Numbered from the stretch's first letter, positions 8,504 to 20,027 are shown. The stretch: DNA of 64,000 bases from Arthrobacter sp. SLBN-122 (GCF_006715165.1 NZ_VFMS01000001.1:4402001-4466000); one strand, 5' to 3'. Notes: a model not told the origin generated them from the sequence alone. A program made the numbers and translations.

Positions 8504-9865
8504 ATGGACACTGGAGCAGCCGCACGGACCGGAACCGGAAGCACTGGGCATGCCGCCCGGCTGGAAAAGGCCCTGGGGGTGGTGCTTGGAACCGGGCAGA
8601 TACCGCTGCGCCTGCGTGCGTGGGATGGTTCGGAAGCGGGACCGCCTGACGCACCGGTCCTGGAGTTCAAGTCCCGACGGGCCCTGCGGCGCATCCTCTG
8701 GTCACCGGGGCAGCTGGGTCTGAGCCGTGCCTACGTGGCAGGTGAAATCGACACCCCGGGGGACATCTTCGCGGCGTTCACGGCGTTGAGCTCGGCAGGC
8801 AAGTTCGCCGAGCCCGGACCGTTCCGCCCGCTGTCCGCCGGCGAGCTCTGGCTGCTGCTGCGCACCGCTGTCCGGCTCGGCGCCATCGGGCCCAACCCTG
8901 CCCCGCCGCCGGAAGAAGCACGCATCGCCAAAAAAGGAAGGATGCACTCCCGGCGCCGCGATTCGGCCGCCATCTCGCACCATTACGACGTCGGCAACGA
9001 CTTCTACGACCTGGTGCTGGGACCGTCGATGGTTTATTCGTGCGCAGTGTGGCCGGACGACGGCGGCGGCGCTGCGGCAGCGACGGCAGGGGGCGGCACG
9101 AATGCGCGGCCGGGCACCGGCCTGGATGCTGCCCAGGAAGCCAAGCTGGACCTGGTCTGCCGCAAACTGGGCCTTCAACCGGGGATGCGGGTCCTGGATG
9201 TGGGATGCGGCTGGGGCAGCTTCGCCCTGCACGCGGCAGCCCGGTACGGCGCCAGCGTGGTGGGGGTAACGCTCTCCCGCGAGCAGGCCGGCCTGGCCCG
9301 GAAGCGTGCAGCCGAGGCCGGCCTGACGGACAGGGTGGAAATCCGGGTGCAGGATTACCGGGACGTACCGGACGGGCCGTTCGACGCCATCAGTTCCATC
9401 GGAATGTCTGAACACGTTGGGCGGGCGCAGACGCCTGCCTACACCGCGGCGCTGTACGGGCTGCTCCGGCCCGGCGGGCGGCTGCTGAACCATGCCATTT
9501 CCTGGAATGCGGGCCCCACCAGCCCGGACCCGGACTCCTTCATCCCCCGGTACGTCTTCCCTGATGGCGAGATGATCAGCCTGGGCGAGATGGTGGCCGC
9601 CCTGGAATCCGCACGCTTCGAAATCCTGGATGTGGAGGCACTGCGCCGCCATTACGCCCTGACGCTCCGGGCGTGGGTAAGCCGGCTTGAGGAGAACTGG
9701 GACGAGGCGGTAAAACTGGCCGGTGCGGGACGCGCGCGCGTATGGCGGCTCTACATGGCCAGCAGTGCCATTGGGTTCGAAAACGGGCTCACCGGAGTCA
9801 ACCAGGTCCTGGTGCGCCGCCCCGGCGGGGAGGAACCGCCGCTGCGGCGCACCGCCTGGATGTGA
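8504..9865 (+). CDS. cfa: Cyclopropane-fatty-acyl-phospholipid synthase
   Basis: A 453-residue SAM-dependent enzyme that adds a methylene bridge across double bonds of phospholipid acyl chains. The N-terminal lipid-binding part (for example LEFKSRRALRRILW) is followed by the signature ISHHYDVGNDFYDLVLG, the SAM motif VLDVGCGWGSFALHAA and the conserved ISSIGMSEHVG. A glycine/alanine-rich insertion of about 30 residues sits after MVYSCAVW. The gene is convergent with the mctP gene, 13 bases between stops. It acts at the cytoplasmic membrane face, usually in stationary phase or acid stress. Confidence 0.95.
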   Translation: MDTGAAARTGTGSTGHAARLEKALGVVLGTGQIPLRLRAWDGSEAGPPDAPVLEFKSRRALRRILWSPGQLGLSRAYVAGEIDTPGDIFAAFTALSSAGKFAEPGPFRPLSAGELWLLLRTAVRLGAIGPNPAPPPEEARIAKKGRMHSRRRDSAAISHHYDVGNDFYDLVLGPSMVYSCAVWPDDGGGAAAATAGGGTNARPGTGLDAAQEAKLDLVCRKLGLQPGMRVLDVGCGWGSFALHAAARYGASVVGVTLSREQAGLARKRAAEAGLTDRVEIRVQDYRDVPDGPFDAISSIGMSEHVGRAQTPAYTAALYGLLRPGGRLLNHAISWNAGPTSPDPDSFIPRYVFPDGEMISLGEMVAALESARFEILDVEALRRHYALTLRAWVSRLEENWDEAVKLAGAGRARVWRLYMASSAIGFENGLTGVNQVLVRRPGGEEPPLRRTAWM

Positions 9866-9878
9866 GGCGCCCCTGCCG

Positions 9879-11555
9879 TCACGCCACCGGGGAAGGACCG
9901 CCGGGCTGGGTGAAGTGCTGGGTCTTTTCGATCTGCACCACCTTCGGGTCCGTTTCGTCGGCTTCGTAGTCCGTGGGCCGCGTGAGGTCCTTGCCCGTGC
10001 TGACCTTCAGGGCCCTCAACACCAGGGTCAGGACGGCGGCGACAATCAGGTTCAGGGCGAATGCCGAGACCGCGATGTAGACGCTGAAATCCGTCCCGGG
10101 AATGGGGGCCACGGAGCCGCCGAAGTGGGCCTTCGTGACCGGGTTGATCACGTTGTAGGCGGAGACTGTTCCGAAGATGATGCCCGCAGCCCAGCCGATC
10201 AGCAGCGCCCAGCGGTCGAACCACCGGGTGTAAAGGCCTGCCACCACGGCAGGGAAGGTCTGCAGGATCCAGATGCCGCCCAGCAGCTGCATGTTGATGG
10301 CCGCCGACTGGTCCATGGCGATCACGAAGACCAGTGCGCCCACCTTCACGACCAGCGAGACGATCTTTGACACCTTCGCCTCCGTCTTGGGATCGACGTC
10401 GGGCCGGATGAAGTCGCGGTAGATGTTGCGGGTGAACATGTTTGCCGCCGCAATGGACATGATGGCCGCGGGTACCAGCGCCCCGATGGCGATGGCAGCC
10501 AGCGCTATTCCCGCGAACCAGGCGGGGAAGTGGTCAAGGAACAGCTGCGGAACCACCAGCTGCGGGTTGACCGATCCGTCCAGGTCGATGGGCTTGGTGC
10601 CCGCCTTGATGGCCACGAAGCCCAGCAGCGCAAGGAAACCAAGCATCAGCGAGTACAGCGGCAGGATGGCGGCGTTGCGGCGGATGGTATTGCGGGCCTT
10701 TGACGCCAGCACTGCAGTCACTGAGTGCGGGTACATGAACAATGCCATGGCCGAGCCCAACGCCAGCGACCAGTAGGCGGAGTAGTTGGCAGCCCCCGGG
10801 ATGAACACCCCGGCGGGCTTTCCCGTGGCCTGGTTCACCGTGCCCAGCTTGGTCTGCGCCGAGCTGAAGATGCTGTCCCAGCCGCCGAACTTGATGGGCA
10901 GGTAGATGACCGCCACGATCACGGCAAGGTAGATCAGGAGGTCCTTGACGACGGCGATCATCGCCGGCGCCCGCAGCCCCGACGTGTAGGTGTACGCGGC
11001 GAGGACCACGAAGGCCAGGATCAGCGGCAGGTCGGTCAGGAACACGTTCCCGGAGCTGCCCAGCCCCAGGACCGTCAGTACGGCCTTGATGCCCACCAGC
11101 TGCAGCGCGATGTAGGGCATGGTGGCCACGATGCCCGTGACGGCAACCGCCAGGGAGAGCCAGCGGCTGCCGTAGCGTCCGCCCACGAAATCCGCCGAGG
11201 TGACGTAACCGTGGCGGTGGGACACCGACCACAAACGGCTCATGATGATGAAGATGATCGGATACAGGACGATGGTGTAGGGCACGGCAAAGAAGCCGGT
11301 GACCGCACCCGTAGCCCACATGGCCGCCGGCACCGCCACGAAGGTGTACGCGGTGTAAAGGTCCCCGCCGAGCAGGAACCAGGTGATCCAGGTACCGAAG
11401 CCGCGGCCGCCCAGGCCCCATTCGTCCAGGCTGTGCAGACCTTCCACCTCTGGGCTTCGGCGCCACTTGGCGGCCAGGAAGCCCATGACAGCCACGACGA
11501 CGAAGAGCAGCACGACAATCACCAAGGCAGTCCAGTTGATCTCGCGTGCGTTCAT
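9879..11555 (-). CDS. mctP: Monocarboxylate:sodium symporter MctP
   Basis: A 558-residue sodium:solute symporter (SSS family) with about 13 hydrophobic segments and the cytoplasmic tail DYEADETDPKVVQIEKTQHF. The opening LDEWGLGGRGFGTWITWFLLGGD is typical of the MctP branch that imports lactate, pyruvate, propionate and similar monocarboxylates. The upstream DUF3311 gene overlaps its ATG by four bases (ATGA), the standard arrangement for mctP operons. Family assignment is strong; substrate range is inferred from the family. Confidence 0.9.
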   Translation of the reverse strand: MNAREINWTALVIVVLLFVVVAVMGFLAAKWRRSPEVEGLHSLDEWGLGGRGFGTWITWFLLGGDLYTAYTFVAVPAAMWATGAVTGFFAVPYTIVLYPIIFIIMSRLWSVSHRHGYVTSADFVGGRYGSRWLSLAVAVTGIVATMPYIALQLVGIKAVLTVLGLGSSGNVFLTDLPLILAFVVLAAYTYTSGLRAPAMIAVVKDLLIYLAVIVAVIYLPIKFGGWDSIFSSAQTKLGTVNQATGKPAGVFIPGAANYSAYWSLALGSAMALFMYPHSVTAVLASKARNTIRRNAAILPLYSLMLGFLALLGFVAIKAGTKPIDLDGSVNPQLVVPQLFLDHFPAWFAGIALAAIAIGALVPAAIMSIAAANMFTRNIYRDFIRPDVDPKTEAKVSKIVSLVVKVGALVFVIAMDQSAAINMQLLGGIWILQTFPAVVAGLYTRWFDRWALLIGWAAGIIFGTVSAYNVINPVTKAHFGGSVAPIPGTDFSVYIAVSAFALNLIVAAVLTLVLRALKVSTGKDLTRPTDYEADETDPKVVQIEKTQHFTQPGGPSPVA

Positions 11556-11929
11556 GGCCGGTCCCCTCCCAACCCTGTGTCGGCTGAGGCGGTGCCTGCC
11601 CGGGGTGGGCCACCGGCACGTACCTCGGCCCGCCGTCGTCGGTCTTCCCTGGTCACCAGCCAGTAGGCTGTGCCGGTCAAGATCGCCGAAATCGGCACCC
11701 AGAGCAATTGGTACCAGTAGAAGAAGGGCATCCCGGCCAGCCTGGGCGCATCAAAGGAATACAGCTGCGGCATGAGCGGGAAGAGGATGGCGGCGCCCAG
11801 CAGGACGGCGGCGCCGATATAGGGAGCGGGCCTTGCCGGGCCCCGGATGGCGGTATCGCGGGTCAGGCGCGATTCCTCCGGAAATGCATCGCCGTTCGGG
11901 CTGTAGCCGGAACCATCTGCATGGGACAT
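11552..11929 (-). CDS. DUF3311 small membrane protein, MctP partner
   Basis: A 125-residue protein with two membrane segments (about residues 33-52 and 65-88) containing FYWYQLLWVPISAILTGTAY, the signature of DUF3311 proteins that are encoded immediately before SSS-family monocarboxylate symporters. The ATG at 11929 was chosen because GAGGAGG lies about seven bases upstream; the open frame extends further but would run through the promoter region. It probably stabilises or assists MctP in the membrane. The C-terminal tail is basic and proline/glycine rich. Confidence 0.82.
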   Translation of the reverse strand: MSHADGSGYSPNGDAFPEESRLTRDTAIRGPARPAPYIGAAVLLGAAILFPLMPQLYSFDAPRLAGMPFFYWYQLLWVPISAILTGTAYWLVTREDRRRRAEVRAGGPPRAGTASADTGLGGDRP

Positions 11930-12115
11930 CTGTGACCTCCTCGTCAGCCTGTCCCGCGTCCGGCCGCTTCTTGGGTGAAAACGGCCAATCGACGGGACGA
12001 TGTGCCCTCCACCTCCAGTTGTACCCCGCTTTGACCTGCGCGGGAAGGGTTTTTCACAGTCACCGGGGGCTGATCCCGCCGGGAGAAAAGGAGGGCACTG
12101 CAGACGAATAAAAAA

Positions 12116-12142
12116 GGGAACCATCACAATGTGATGGTTCCC
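12116..12142 (-). terminator. Intrinsic terminator after the first tRNA-Ala
   Basis: A perfect 12-bp stem with a 3-base loop (arms 12116-12127 and 12131-12142). On the minus strand the hairpin is followed by six U residues, which makes a textbook Rho-independent terminator 15 bases after the tRNA 3' end. Confidence 0.85.
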
Positions 12143-12157
12143 TTTTCGGTGTACCGG

Positions 12158-12230
12158 TGGAGCTGAGGGGACTCGAACCCCTGACCCCCTGCATGCCATG
12201 CAGGTGCGCTACCAGCTGCGCCACAGCCCC
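12158..12230 (-). tRNA. tRNA-Ala (anticodon GGC), copy 1
   Basis: A 73-base cloverleaf. Acceptor stem GGGGCTG pairs with CAGCTCC, the anticodon arm is CCTGC-ATGGCAT-GCAGG with GGC at the centre (reads GCC), and the T arm contains GGTTCGAGTCC. The discriminator base is A and no CCA is encoded. It is identical to the second copy about 280 bases upstream in transcription order. Each copy has its own terminator, so they are two separate transcription units or a read-through pair. Confidence 0.96.
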
Positions 12231-12400
12231 GTACTTTTGTTCCTTCCGGTCTGATTGGCCGGAGCAACCTGACCAGAGTAATGCACTTTTCCGTTGGACG
12301 CCAATCGGCCGCCATCAGCATCCGAACCGACTTCTCCGTCGCCCCGCCCGGCCATTCAACCCAGCCAATGGAAGGTGTACAAAACCAACCGGAAACAAAA

Positions 12401-12435
12401 AAGTCCGCCGGAACCATCACGGTTCCGGCGGACTT
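12401..12435 (-). terminator. Intrinsic terminator after the second tRNA-Ala
   Basis: A perfect 15-bp stem with a 5-base loop (arms 12401-12415 and 12421-12435), followed on the minus strand by a U tract. It starts six bases after the 3' end of the upstream tRNA-Ala copy. Its sequence is unrelated to the terminator of the other copy. Confidence 0.85.
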
Positions 12436-12440
12436 GCCGG

Positions 12441-12513
12441 TGGAGCTGAGGGGACTCGAACCCCTGACCCCCTGCATGCCATGCAGGTGCGCTACCAGCT
12501 GCGCCACAGCCCC
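12441..12513 (-). tRNA. tRNA-Ala (anticodon GGC), copy 2
   Basis: All 73 bases match the copy at 12158-12230: same acceptor stem, GGC anticodon, T arm and discriminator A, no encoded CCA. The flanking sequence differs from the other copy, so the duplication boundaries are close to the tRNA itself or the flanks have since diverged. GCC is the preferred alanine codon in this GC-rich genome, which fits a need for gene dosage. Confidence 0.96.
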
Positions 12514-12569
12514 GGATTGTTGCTGCTCCGAGAAGCTTTCTTCAGGGTCTCCCCCGAAGCAACTCAAAT

Positions 12570-12599
12570 ATCTTAGAACAGCAATTCCGAAAATTCCAA
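12570..12599 (-). promoter_or_regulatory. Candidate promoter of tRNA-Ala copy 2
   Basis: On the minus strand, TTGGAA (12594-12599) and TAAGAT (12570-12575) are separated by 18 bases and lie about 60 bases upstream of the tRNA, in an AT-rich stretch unlike the surrounding DNA. This is pattern-based only. Confidence 0.4.
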
Positions 12600-12641
12600 A
12601 TCGGGAATATTCACTTTCTGCACACCGTCAGGTTGCGGCGC

Positions 12642-13043
12642 CTACTCGGTGTCGGCGATTGCGCCGGCTTTGGCGGATGCGTCGTCCCCAAGCTGCAGGT
12701 CCACCACGGGGCAGTCCTTCCAGAGCCGCTCCAGGGCGTAGAACACGCGATCCTCCTCATGCTGGACGTGGATGACAACGTCAGCATAATCCAGCAGGAC
12801 CCACCGGCCGCCGGAGCGGCCCTCGCGGCGCACCGGGCGCAGGTCCTGTTTGGCGAGTTCTTCCTCGATACCGTCAACGATCGCGTTGACCTGGCGTTCG
12901 CTGGGCGCGGAAGCGATGAGGAAGACGTCGGCCAGGGCCAGTCGTTCGCTCACGTCCATGGCGACGATGTCCTGCGCAATCTTGTCGGCAGCGGCCTTGG
13001 CGGCCGTACGGGCTATGGCGATGGACGATTCTGTTGCAGTCAC
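12642..13043 (-). CDS. rsfS: Ribosome silencing factor RsfS
   Basis: A 133-residue Iojap/YbeB family protein. Typical features are ALADVFLIASAPSERQVNAIVDGIEE in the first half, with WVLLDYADVVIHV and ERVFYALERLW-like segment after it. RsfS binds ribosomal protein L14 and blocks subunit joining under nutrient limitation. It sits downstream of nadD and a tail-anchored protein gene, the usual actinobacterial nadD-rsfS neighbourhood, with 38 bases between it and the preceding gene. Confidence 0.95.
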   Translation of the reverse strand: MTATESSIAIARTAAKAAADKIAQDIVAMDVSERLALADVFLIASAPSERQVNAIVDGIEEELAKQDLRPVRREGRSGGRWVLLDYADVVIHVQHEEDRVFYALERLWKDCPVVDLQLGDDASAKAGAIADTE

Positions 13044-13081
13044 GGGACTCCTTGTTTGGTTAAGTGTTGATGCCGGTGCGG

Positions 13082-14467
13082 TCAGCGGGACATGCCGCTG
13101 ACGATCAGGATGATGCCGGCAACGAGGGCCAGGATCCCGAACGCGAGGATGCAGAACTGCAGGATGCGGTTCCGCCGCGCCCTAGTGAGGCCTGCAGTCG
13201 CGGCATCCAGGGGGTCGAGGCCATAGGCGGAGCGGGCAGGAACGCGGGGCAGGTCCTCAAAGAGATCCTCCGGGTGGTTCTCGGCTTGGTTCTCGGGAAC
13301 CGATACCCGTTTGGGACGGCTGGCTGCCTTGGCCGCCGCCTCAGCACGGGCAATCACCTGGGACCGCCCTGCGGCGGTATCCGGCGCGGGCGCCTTGGGA
13401 CGGGAAGCCGGTTTCCGTTTTCCCGGAACCTTGGTGCCGGGCCGCGTGGTGACCGGGACATGCGAGGTTGCCGGCGGCTTCATCACCGGACGTTCGACGC
13501 CGGGCACCTGGACGAACTCAAGGGGTGTCACCATCGCCAGGTTGTTGGCGGTGGAGGGGCCGGGTTTGTCCTTGGGTGCGACGTCCTTGGAAGCGGCATC
13601 CCTGGGAGCCGCATCCCTGGGAGCCGCATCCCTGGCGGGTCCTGCAGGATTGCCGGCCTGTTCGGCAAGTTTCTGCCGGGCCATGGCCCTACGGTTGAGC
13701 ACCGCGGCCCGTTCGGCCAGGGCAATCTGCTCAGCGAGGATCTCCGGATCCACGGCTTCCGGATCCATGGAGGCAATGTGCTCCATTTTGGCGATCTGGT
13801 TCCTGGCCTGCGCAGCAATCAGCGCCCGCGCTTCCAGGGCCTGTTCCACCGTCATCCCTTCCGGGACGTTTCCGGAAGCCGGCGCCGGACTTTCAGCGGT
13901 GGCTGGGGCTTCCGACGCCGCGGGCGCGTCAGTCCCGGCAGGGCCGGCCGTCTTTGCTGTGCCGTCCGTCTTTGCCGTGCCGTCCGACTTTGCCGGGCTG
14001 CCTGTCTTTGCCAGTGCAGCGGCATTCCGCGCGGGTGCCACCGAAGGTGCGGGGGCCGCAGCGGGCGGCACTATGGGGTTGGCGGCGGTCAGCGCCTGCT
14101 CTTTGAGCTGCTGCAGCCGCAGCTGCCGCCGGGTGGGCGGACCGCCTGCAGCAAGCTGGCCTTCCTTTTCCTCGAGCTCCTTGATGGTGCGGAGCGCGGC
14201 CCGGTCGCGGGCCCGGATCTGGGAGGACCGCTGGGTGGCAGTCTGCTCTGCCGCCGCTTGGCCTGCAGCAATGGGCCGCGCGGGCGATGCGGTGCCTGCG
14301 GAGCGGGAGTTGGCCGTCGCATCCTGCCCTGCCGGCGCTGATGCGGGACCGGCCGGCCGGTCCGCGGCAGGCGGGCGCTGCCCAGCTGCAGGCAGGGTGG
14401 CCTGCTGGGCATCCCTGGCCTTCCGGAGTTCCCGGCGGCTGCGGATTGGGGGCTGTTCCTGACTCAT
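13082..14467 (-). CDS. Low-complexity Ala/Pro-rich protein with one C-terminal membrane anchor
   Basis: A 461-residue protein that I do not recognise. It starts MSQEQPPIRSRRELRKARD, continues with several hundred residues rich in Ala, Pro, Thr, Lys and Asp, has a helical heptad-like stretch around TVEQALEARALIAAQARNQI, and ends in a single hydrophobic helix (LAFGILALVAGIILIVSGM) three residues from the C-terminus. There is no signal peptide, so it should be tail-anchored with the long, mostly disordered part in the cytoplasm. Two DNA tandem repeats lie inside it. The start is seven bases after the nadD stop; a longer start overlapping nadD is possible. It probably belongs to the nadD-rsfS operon; function unknown. 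Confidence 0.75.
   Translation of the reverse strand: MSQEQPPIRSRRELRKARDAQQATLPAAGQRPPAADRPAGPASAPAGQDATANSRSAGTASPARPIAAGQAAAEQTATQRSSQIRARDRAALRTIKELEEKEGQLAAGGPPTRRQLRLQQLKEQALTAANPIVPPAAAPAPSVAPARNAAALAKTGSPAKSDGTAKTDGTAKTAGPAGTDAPAASEAPATAESPAPASGNVPEGMTVEQALEARALIAAQARNQIAKMEHIASMDPEAVDPEILAEQIALAERAAVLNRRAMARQKLAEQAGNPAGPARDAAPRDAAPRDAASKDVAPKDKPGPSTANNLAMVTPLEFVQVPGVERPVMKPPATSHVPVTTRPGTKVPGKRKPASRPKAPAPDTAAGRSQVIARAEAAAKAASRPKRVSVPENQAENHPEDLFEDLPRVPARSAYGLDPLDAATAGLTRARRNRILQFCILAFGILALVAGIILIVSGMSR
13591..13635 (-). repeat. Tandem 15-bp repeat inside the tail-anchored protein gene
   Basis: Three consecutive 15-base units, the last two identical and the first differing at two positions. 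In the coding strand they give repeated Ala-Ala-Pro/Ser-Arg/Lys-Asp pentapeptides. In-frame unit length means copy-number change would alter length without breaking the frame. Confidence 0.8.
13943..14014 (-). repeat. Four degenerate 18-bp tandem repeats
   Basis: Four adjacent 18-base units (13943, 13961, 13979, 13997) that differ at a few positions and encode a Lys/Thr/Gly/Ala-rich hexapeptide series (pattern G-T-A-K-T-D). They fall in the predicted disordered part of the tail-anchored protein. Confidence 0.75.
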
Positions 14468-14474
14468 TGTGAAC

Positions 14475-15092
14475 TCATTCAGTACTGGCTGGTTCGCGTG
14501 CTTTGGAAGCTGGTTCATCCGTGGTTGCGGGCGGGTCCGAATACAGGCCGTACTTGGCGATGTACTGGACCACCCCGTCCGGGACCAGGTACCAGACCGG
14601 GTTGTTCGCCGCCACGCGGGCACGGCAGTCGCTGGACGAAATGGCCATGGCCGGAACTTCCAGGAGGCTGACGTCGTCGCGTCCCATGCCGTCAAGGACG
14701 TGTCCGGGTCGCGTCACGCCCACGAAGTGGGCCAGCGACCACAGTTCGTCAATGTCCTTCCAGGACAAAATCTGGGCCAGGGCGTCCGCGCCGGTGATGA
14801 AGAAAAGGTCGGCGTCGGGGCGCTGGGCCCGGAGGTCGCGGAGCGTGTCGATGGTGTAGGTGGGACCCGGACGGTCAACGTCCACGCGGCTGACGGTGAA
14901 GCGCGGATTGGACGCCGTGGCGATGACGGTCATCAGGTAGCGGTGCTCGGGCTCACTGACCTGTTTATGGGACTTTTGCCATGGCTGCCCGGTGGGGACG
15001 AAGACCACCTCGTCGAGGTCGAACTCCGCCGCGACTTCGCTGGCTGCGACAAGGTGGCCGTGGTGGATGGGATCGAATGTTCCGCCCATCAC
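14475..15092 (-). CDS. nadD: Nicotinate-nucleotide adenylyltransferase
   Basis: A 205-residue enzyme that joins nicotinate mononucleotide and ATP in NAD biosynthesis. The nucleotidyltransferase motif [12 protein letters not shown] is at the N-terminus, PTGQPWQKS and FFITGADAL follow, and the late motif is [10 protein letters not shown] (ISSTxIR in most homologues). The start is uncertain: ATG 15092 follows a GTG at 15095, and the frame stays open upstream with GGGGGAGG about a dozen bases before the GTG. It leads the group with the tail-anchored protein and rsfS. Confidence 0.94.
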   Translation of the reverse strand: MMGGTFDPIHHGHLVAASEVAAEFDLDEVVFVPTGQPWQKSHKQVSEPEHRYLMTVIATASNPRFTVSRVDVDRPGPTYTIDTLRDLRAQRPDADLFFITGADALAQILSWKDIDELWSLAHFVGVTRPGHVLDGMGRDDVSLLEVPAMAISSSDCRARVAANNPVWYLVPDGVVQYIAKYGLYSDPPATTDEPASKAREPASTE

Positions 15093-15144
15093 GCCCAGCC
15101 GCAGCCTCCCCCGGGCACCATTGCGGCGCAGGTTGTGGGAAATC

Positions 15145-15384
15145 TTAGTGGCCCTGCCCGCGATCGTGCTTATTGGGGTGCTGGCGGTGCGGGTCCGCGT
15201 GCTCGTCCGTGGCAGCGTGCCGGTTGCCCAGGTTGTTGTAGGACCAGGCGATGAACATCAGCACCAGCAGGATGGCGAACATGGATACGCCAAAGACCCA
15301 GGGCTCGGCCCACAGCGGGGCAAGCTCCTCATGGCCTTCTTCGCCTGCGGCGGCGACGGACGTGGCAATCTGCTGGAGCAGCAT
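15145..15384 (-). CDS. Small single-pass membrane protein (79 aa)
   Basis: A 79-residue product with one clear membrane helix ([19 protein letters not shown]) and a histidine-rich, hydrophilic C-terminal tail ([18 protein letters not shown]). The ATG at 15384 is preceded by GGGGAG; a TTG at 15402 is an alternative. It lies between proA and nadD on the same strand. No function can be assigned; the His-rich tail could bind metal but may simply be a flexible tail. Confidence 0.65.
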   Translation of the reverse strand: MLLQQIATSVAAAGEEGHEELAPLWAEPWVFGVSMFAILLVLMFIAWSYNNLGNRHAATDEHADPHRQHPNKHDRGQGH

Positions 15385-15463
15385 TTTCTCCCCTATGTTC
15401 AAGGATTTACGGGCAGCGGAACCTTCCGCTGCATTCCGGGTTCTGGTCTATGTTACCGCGTTG

Positions 15464-16828
15464 CTACCCGCGGACCTGGCCTTCGCCCTGGACGATCCAC
15501 TTGGTGGTGGTGAGCTCGGTCAGGCCCATGGGGCCGCGGGCGTGCAGCTTCTGGGTGGAAATGCCCACCTCGGCACCAAGGCCGAGTTCCCCGCCGTCGG
15601 TAAACCGCGTGGAAGCGTTGACGATCACCGCCGCGGAATCCACCTCCGCGATGAACCGTTCGGCATTGGCAAGGCTGTTGGTGAGGATGGCTTCGGTGTG
15701 GCCGGTGGACCAGGCACGGATGTGCTGGACGGCTTCGTCGAGGCTGTCCACCATGGCCACGGCGAGGTCCAGGTCCATGTATTCGGTTCCCCAGTCCACA
15801 TCCGTGGCCGGCTGGGTCTCGATCCCGGGCAGTGCGGCGCTGATGCGTTCGTCGACGTGCAGGCGGACGCCGGCGGCGCGCAGGGCGGCGGCGACGGAGG
15901 GCAGGACCGTAGAGCCCGAGTGGACCAGCAGTGTCTCCACCGTGTTGCAGACACTGGGGCGCTGGGTTTTGGCGTTGAGCAGGATCTCCACGGCCATGTT
16001 TTCGTCAGCGGACTCGTCGATGAAGATGTGGACGTTCCCCTCCCCCGTCTCGATGACGGGCACCGCGGAGTTGGTGACCACGGTCTGGATCAGGTCCCGG
16101 CCGCCGCGGGGAATCAGCACGTCCACCCGGCCCCGGGCCTTCATCAGCACGTTGGCTCCGGCGCGGCCGAACTGGTCCACGGTCTGGACAGCATCAGCGG
16201 GCAGGCCAACGGACTCGAGCGCTTCGCGCAGCACCCGCACCAGGACCTGGTTGGTGGCCTCGGCGGCACTGCCGCCGCGCAGGATGACGGCGTTGCCGCT
16301 CTTGAGCGCCAGCCCCGCGATGTCAACCGTGACGTTGGGCCTTGCCTCGTAGATGGCTGCCACGACGCCCATGGGCACGTTGACCTGGCGGAGGCGGAGC
16401 CCGTTGGGAAGGGTCTGGCCGCGGACTACGTTGCCCACAGGATCCGGGAGGTTGGCCAGGTTTTCAAGGGCGGCCACCAGCCCGGAAATGCGTGTTTCGG
16501 TAAGCGTGAGGCGGTCCAGGAGCGCCTTGGATGTGCCGTTGGACTTGCCCTTGTCCACGTCCATGGCGTTGGCCGTGAGGATGGCCTGGGCACTCTCCTG
16601 CAGAGCGGCTCCGACGGCGCGGAGGGCACGGTCCTTCCAGGCCCGGTTGGCGGTGGCCATCCGGCGGGCGGCGTGGCGGGACCGGTCAGCGATGGCGTGG
16701 ACAGCCGCTTCAACTTCTGCAGCGGAAAGCGGCGCCCCAGCTGATCCCGGTTCTGCCGCGGGACCCGGCTGCGCCTGCGCAGCAGTGGTTCCGGTGGTTT
16801 CAGCAGCATGGATCAGGGCTTCAGTCAT
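15464..16828 (-). CDS. proA: Glutamate-5-semialdehyde dehydrogenase (gamma-glutamyl phosphate reductase)
   Basis: A 454-residue enzyme of the aldehyde dehydrogenase superfamily that reduces gamma-glutamyl phosphate with NADPH in proline synthesis. The catalytic cysteine lies in SVCNTVETLLVH, with RGGSAAEATN and the ending ALTTTKWIVQGEGQVR-like motif (LTTTKWIVQG). The N-terminus has an Ala-rich extension of about 30 residues. It follows proB by 26 bases, so both steps of proline synthesis are encoded together. Confidence 0.96.
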   Translation of the reverse strand: MTEALIHAAETTGTTAAQAQPGPAAEPGSAGAPLSAAEVEAAVHAIADRSRHAARRMATANRAWKDRALRAVGAALQESAQAILTANAMDVDKGKSNGTSKALLDRLTLTETRISGLVAALENLANLPDPVGNVVRGQTLPNGLRLRQVNVPMGVVAAIYEARPNVTVDIAGLALKSGNAVILRGGSAAEATNQVLVRVLREALESVGLPADAVQTVDQFGRAGANVLMKARGRVDVLIPRGGRDLIQTVVTNSAVPVIETGEGNVHIFIDESADENMAVEILLNAKTQRPSVCNTVETLLVHSGSTVLPSVAAALRAAGVRLHVDERISAALPGIETQPATDVDWGTEYMDLDLAVAMVDSLDEAVQHIRAWSTGHTEAILTNSLANAERFIAEVDSAAVIVNASTRFTDGGELGLGAEVGISTQKLHARGPMGLTELTTTKWIVQGEGQVRG

Positions 16829-16854
16829 GATCCAAGTTTAGGCGAGCCCTGGAC

Positions 16855-19606
<2,752 letters not shown>

Positions 19607-19657
19607 TTACCTGGCGCCCCGGGGCGCCACATCGATTGTAATGCGGTTAAAAGAACA

Positions 19658-19685
19658 GTGGAGCGGGCCCTCAGGCCCGCTCCAC
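19658..19685 (-). terminator. Terminator after rplU-rpmA
   Basis: A perfect 12-bp GC-rich stem (arms 19658-19669 and 19674-19685) with a 4-base loop, followed on the minus strand by a U-rich run. It lies 18 bases after the rpmA stop and should attenuate transcription into obgE. Confidence 0.8.
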
Positions 19686-19702
19686 CGCTTCAGAACTTGT
19701 TG

Positions 19703-19966
19703 TTACTCTGCAGCTGCAGCAGCAACGATGTTGACCACGCGACGACCGCGGCGGGTACCGAATTCAACGGCGCCCGGGGTCAGTGCGAACAGGGTGTCGT
19801 CCCCGCCACGGCCAACGCCGGCGCCCGGGTGGAAGTGGGTGCCGCGCTGGCGGACGATGATTTCGCCTGCGGAAACAACCTGGCCGCCGAAGCGCTTGAC
19901 GCCGAGGTACTGAGCGTTGGAATCGCGACCGTTGCGAGTGGAGCTCGCGCCCTTTTTATGTGCCAT
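19703..19966 (-). CDS. rpmA: 50S ribosomal protein L27
   Basis: An 87-residue L27 protein beginning [16 protein letters not shown], the highly conserved start of the family, with VIVRQRGT-type motif [13 protein letters not shown] and an alanine-rich tail. L27 reaches toward the peptidyl transferase centre. No Firmicutes-type cleavable N-terminal extension is present. It follows rplU in the standard rplU-rpmA operon. Confidence 0.98.
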   Translation of the reverse strand: MAHKKGASSTRNGRDSNAQYLGVKRFGGQVVSAGEIIVRQRGTHFHPGAGVGRGGDDTLFALTPGAVEFGTRRGRRVVNIVAAAAAE

Positions 19967-20027
19967 CTGAAATGCCTGCCTCTAAATTCTGGGGAATCTG
20001 TTGAAATGCCTGAACACTAACCGGAGG

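Noticed and set aside
13591..14014. CRISPR-like array
   Set aside because: Repeats are 15-18 bp, adjacent, without spacers, and lie in frame within a coding region.
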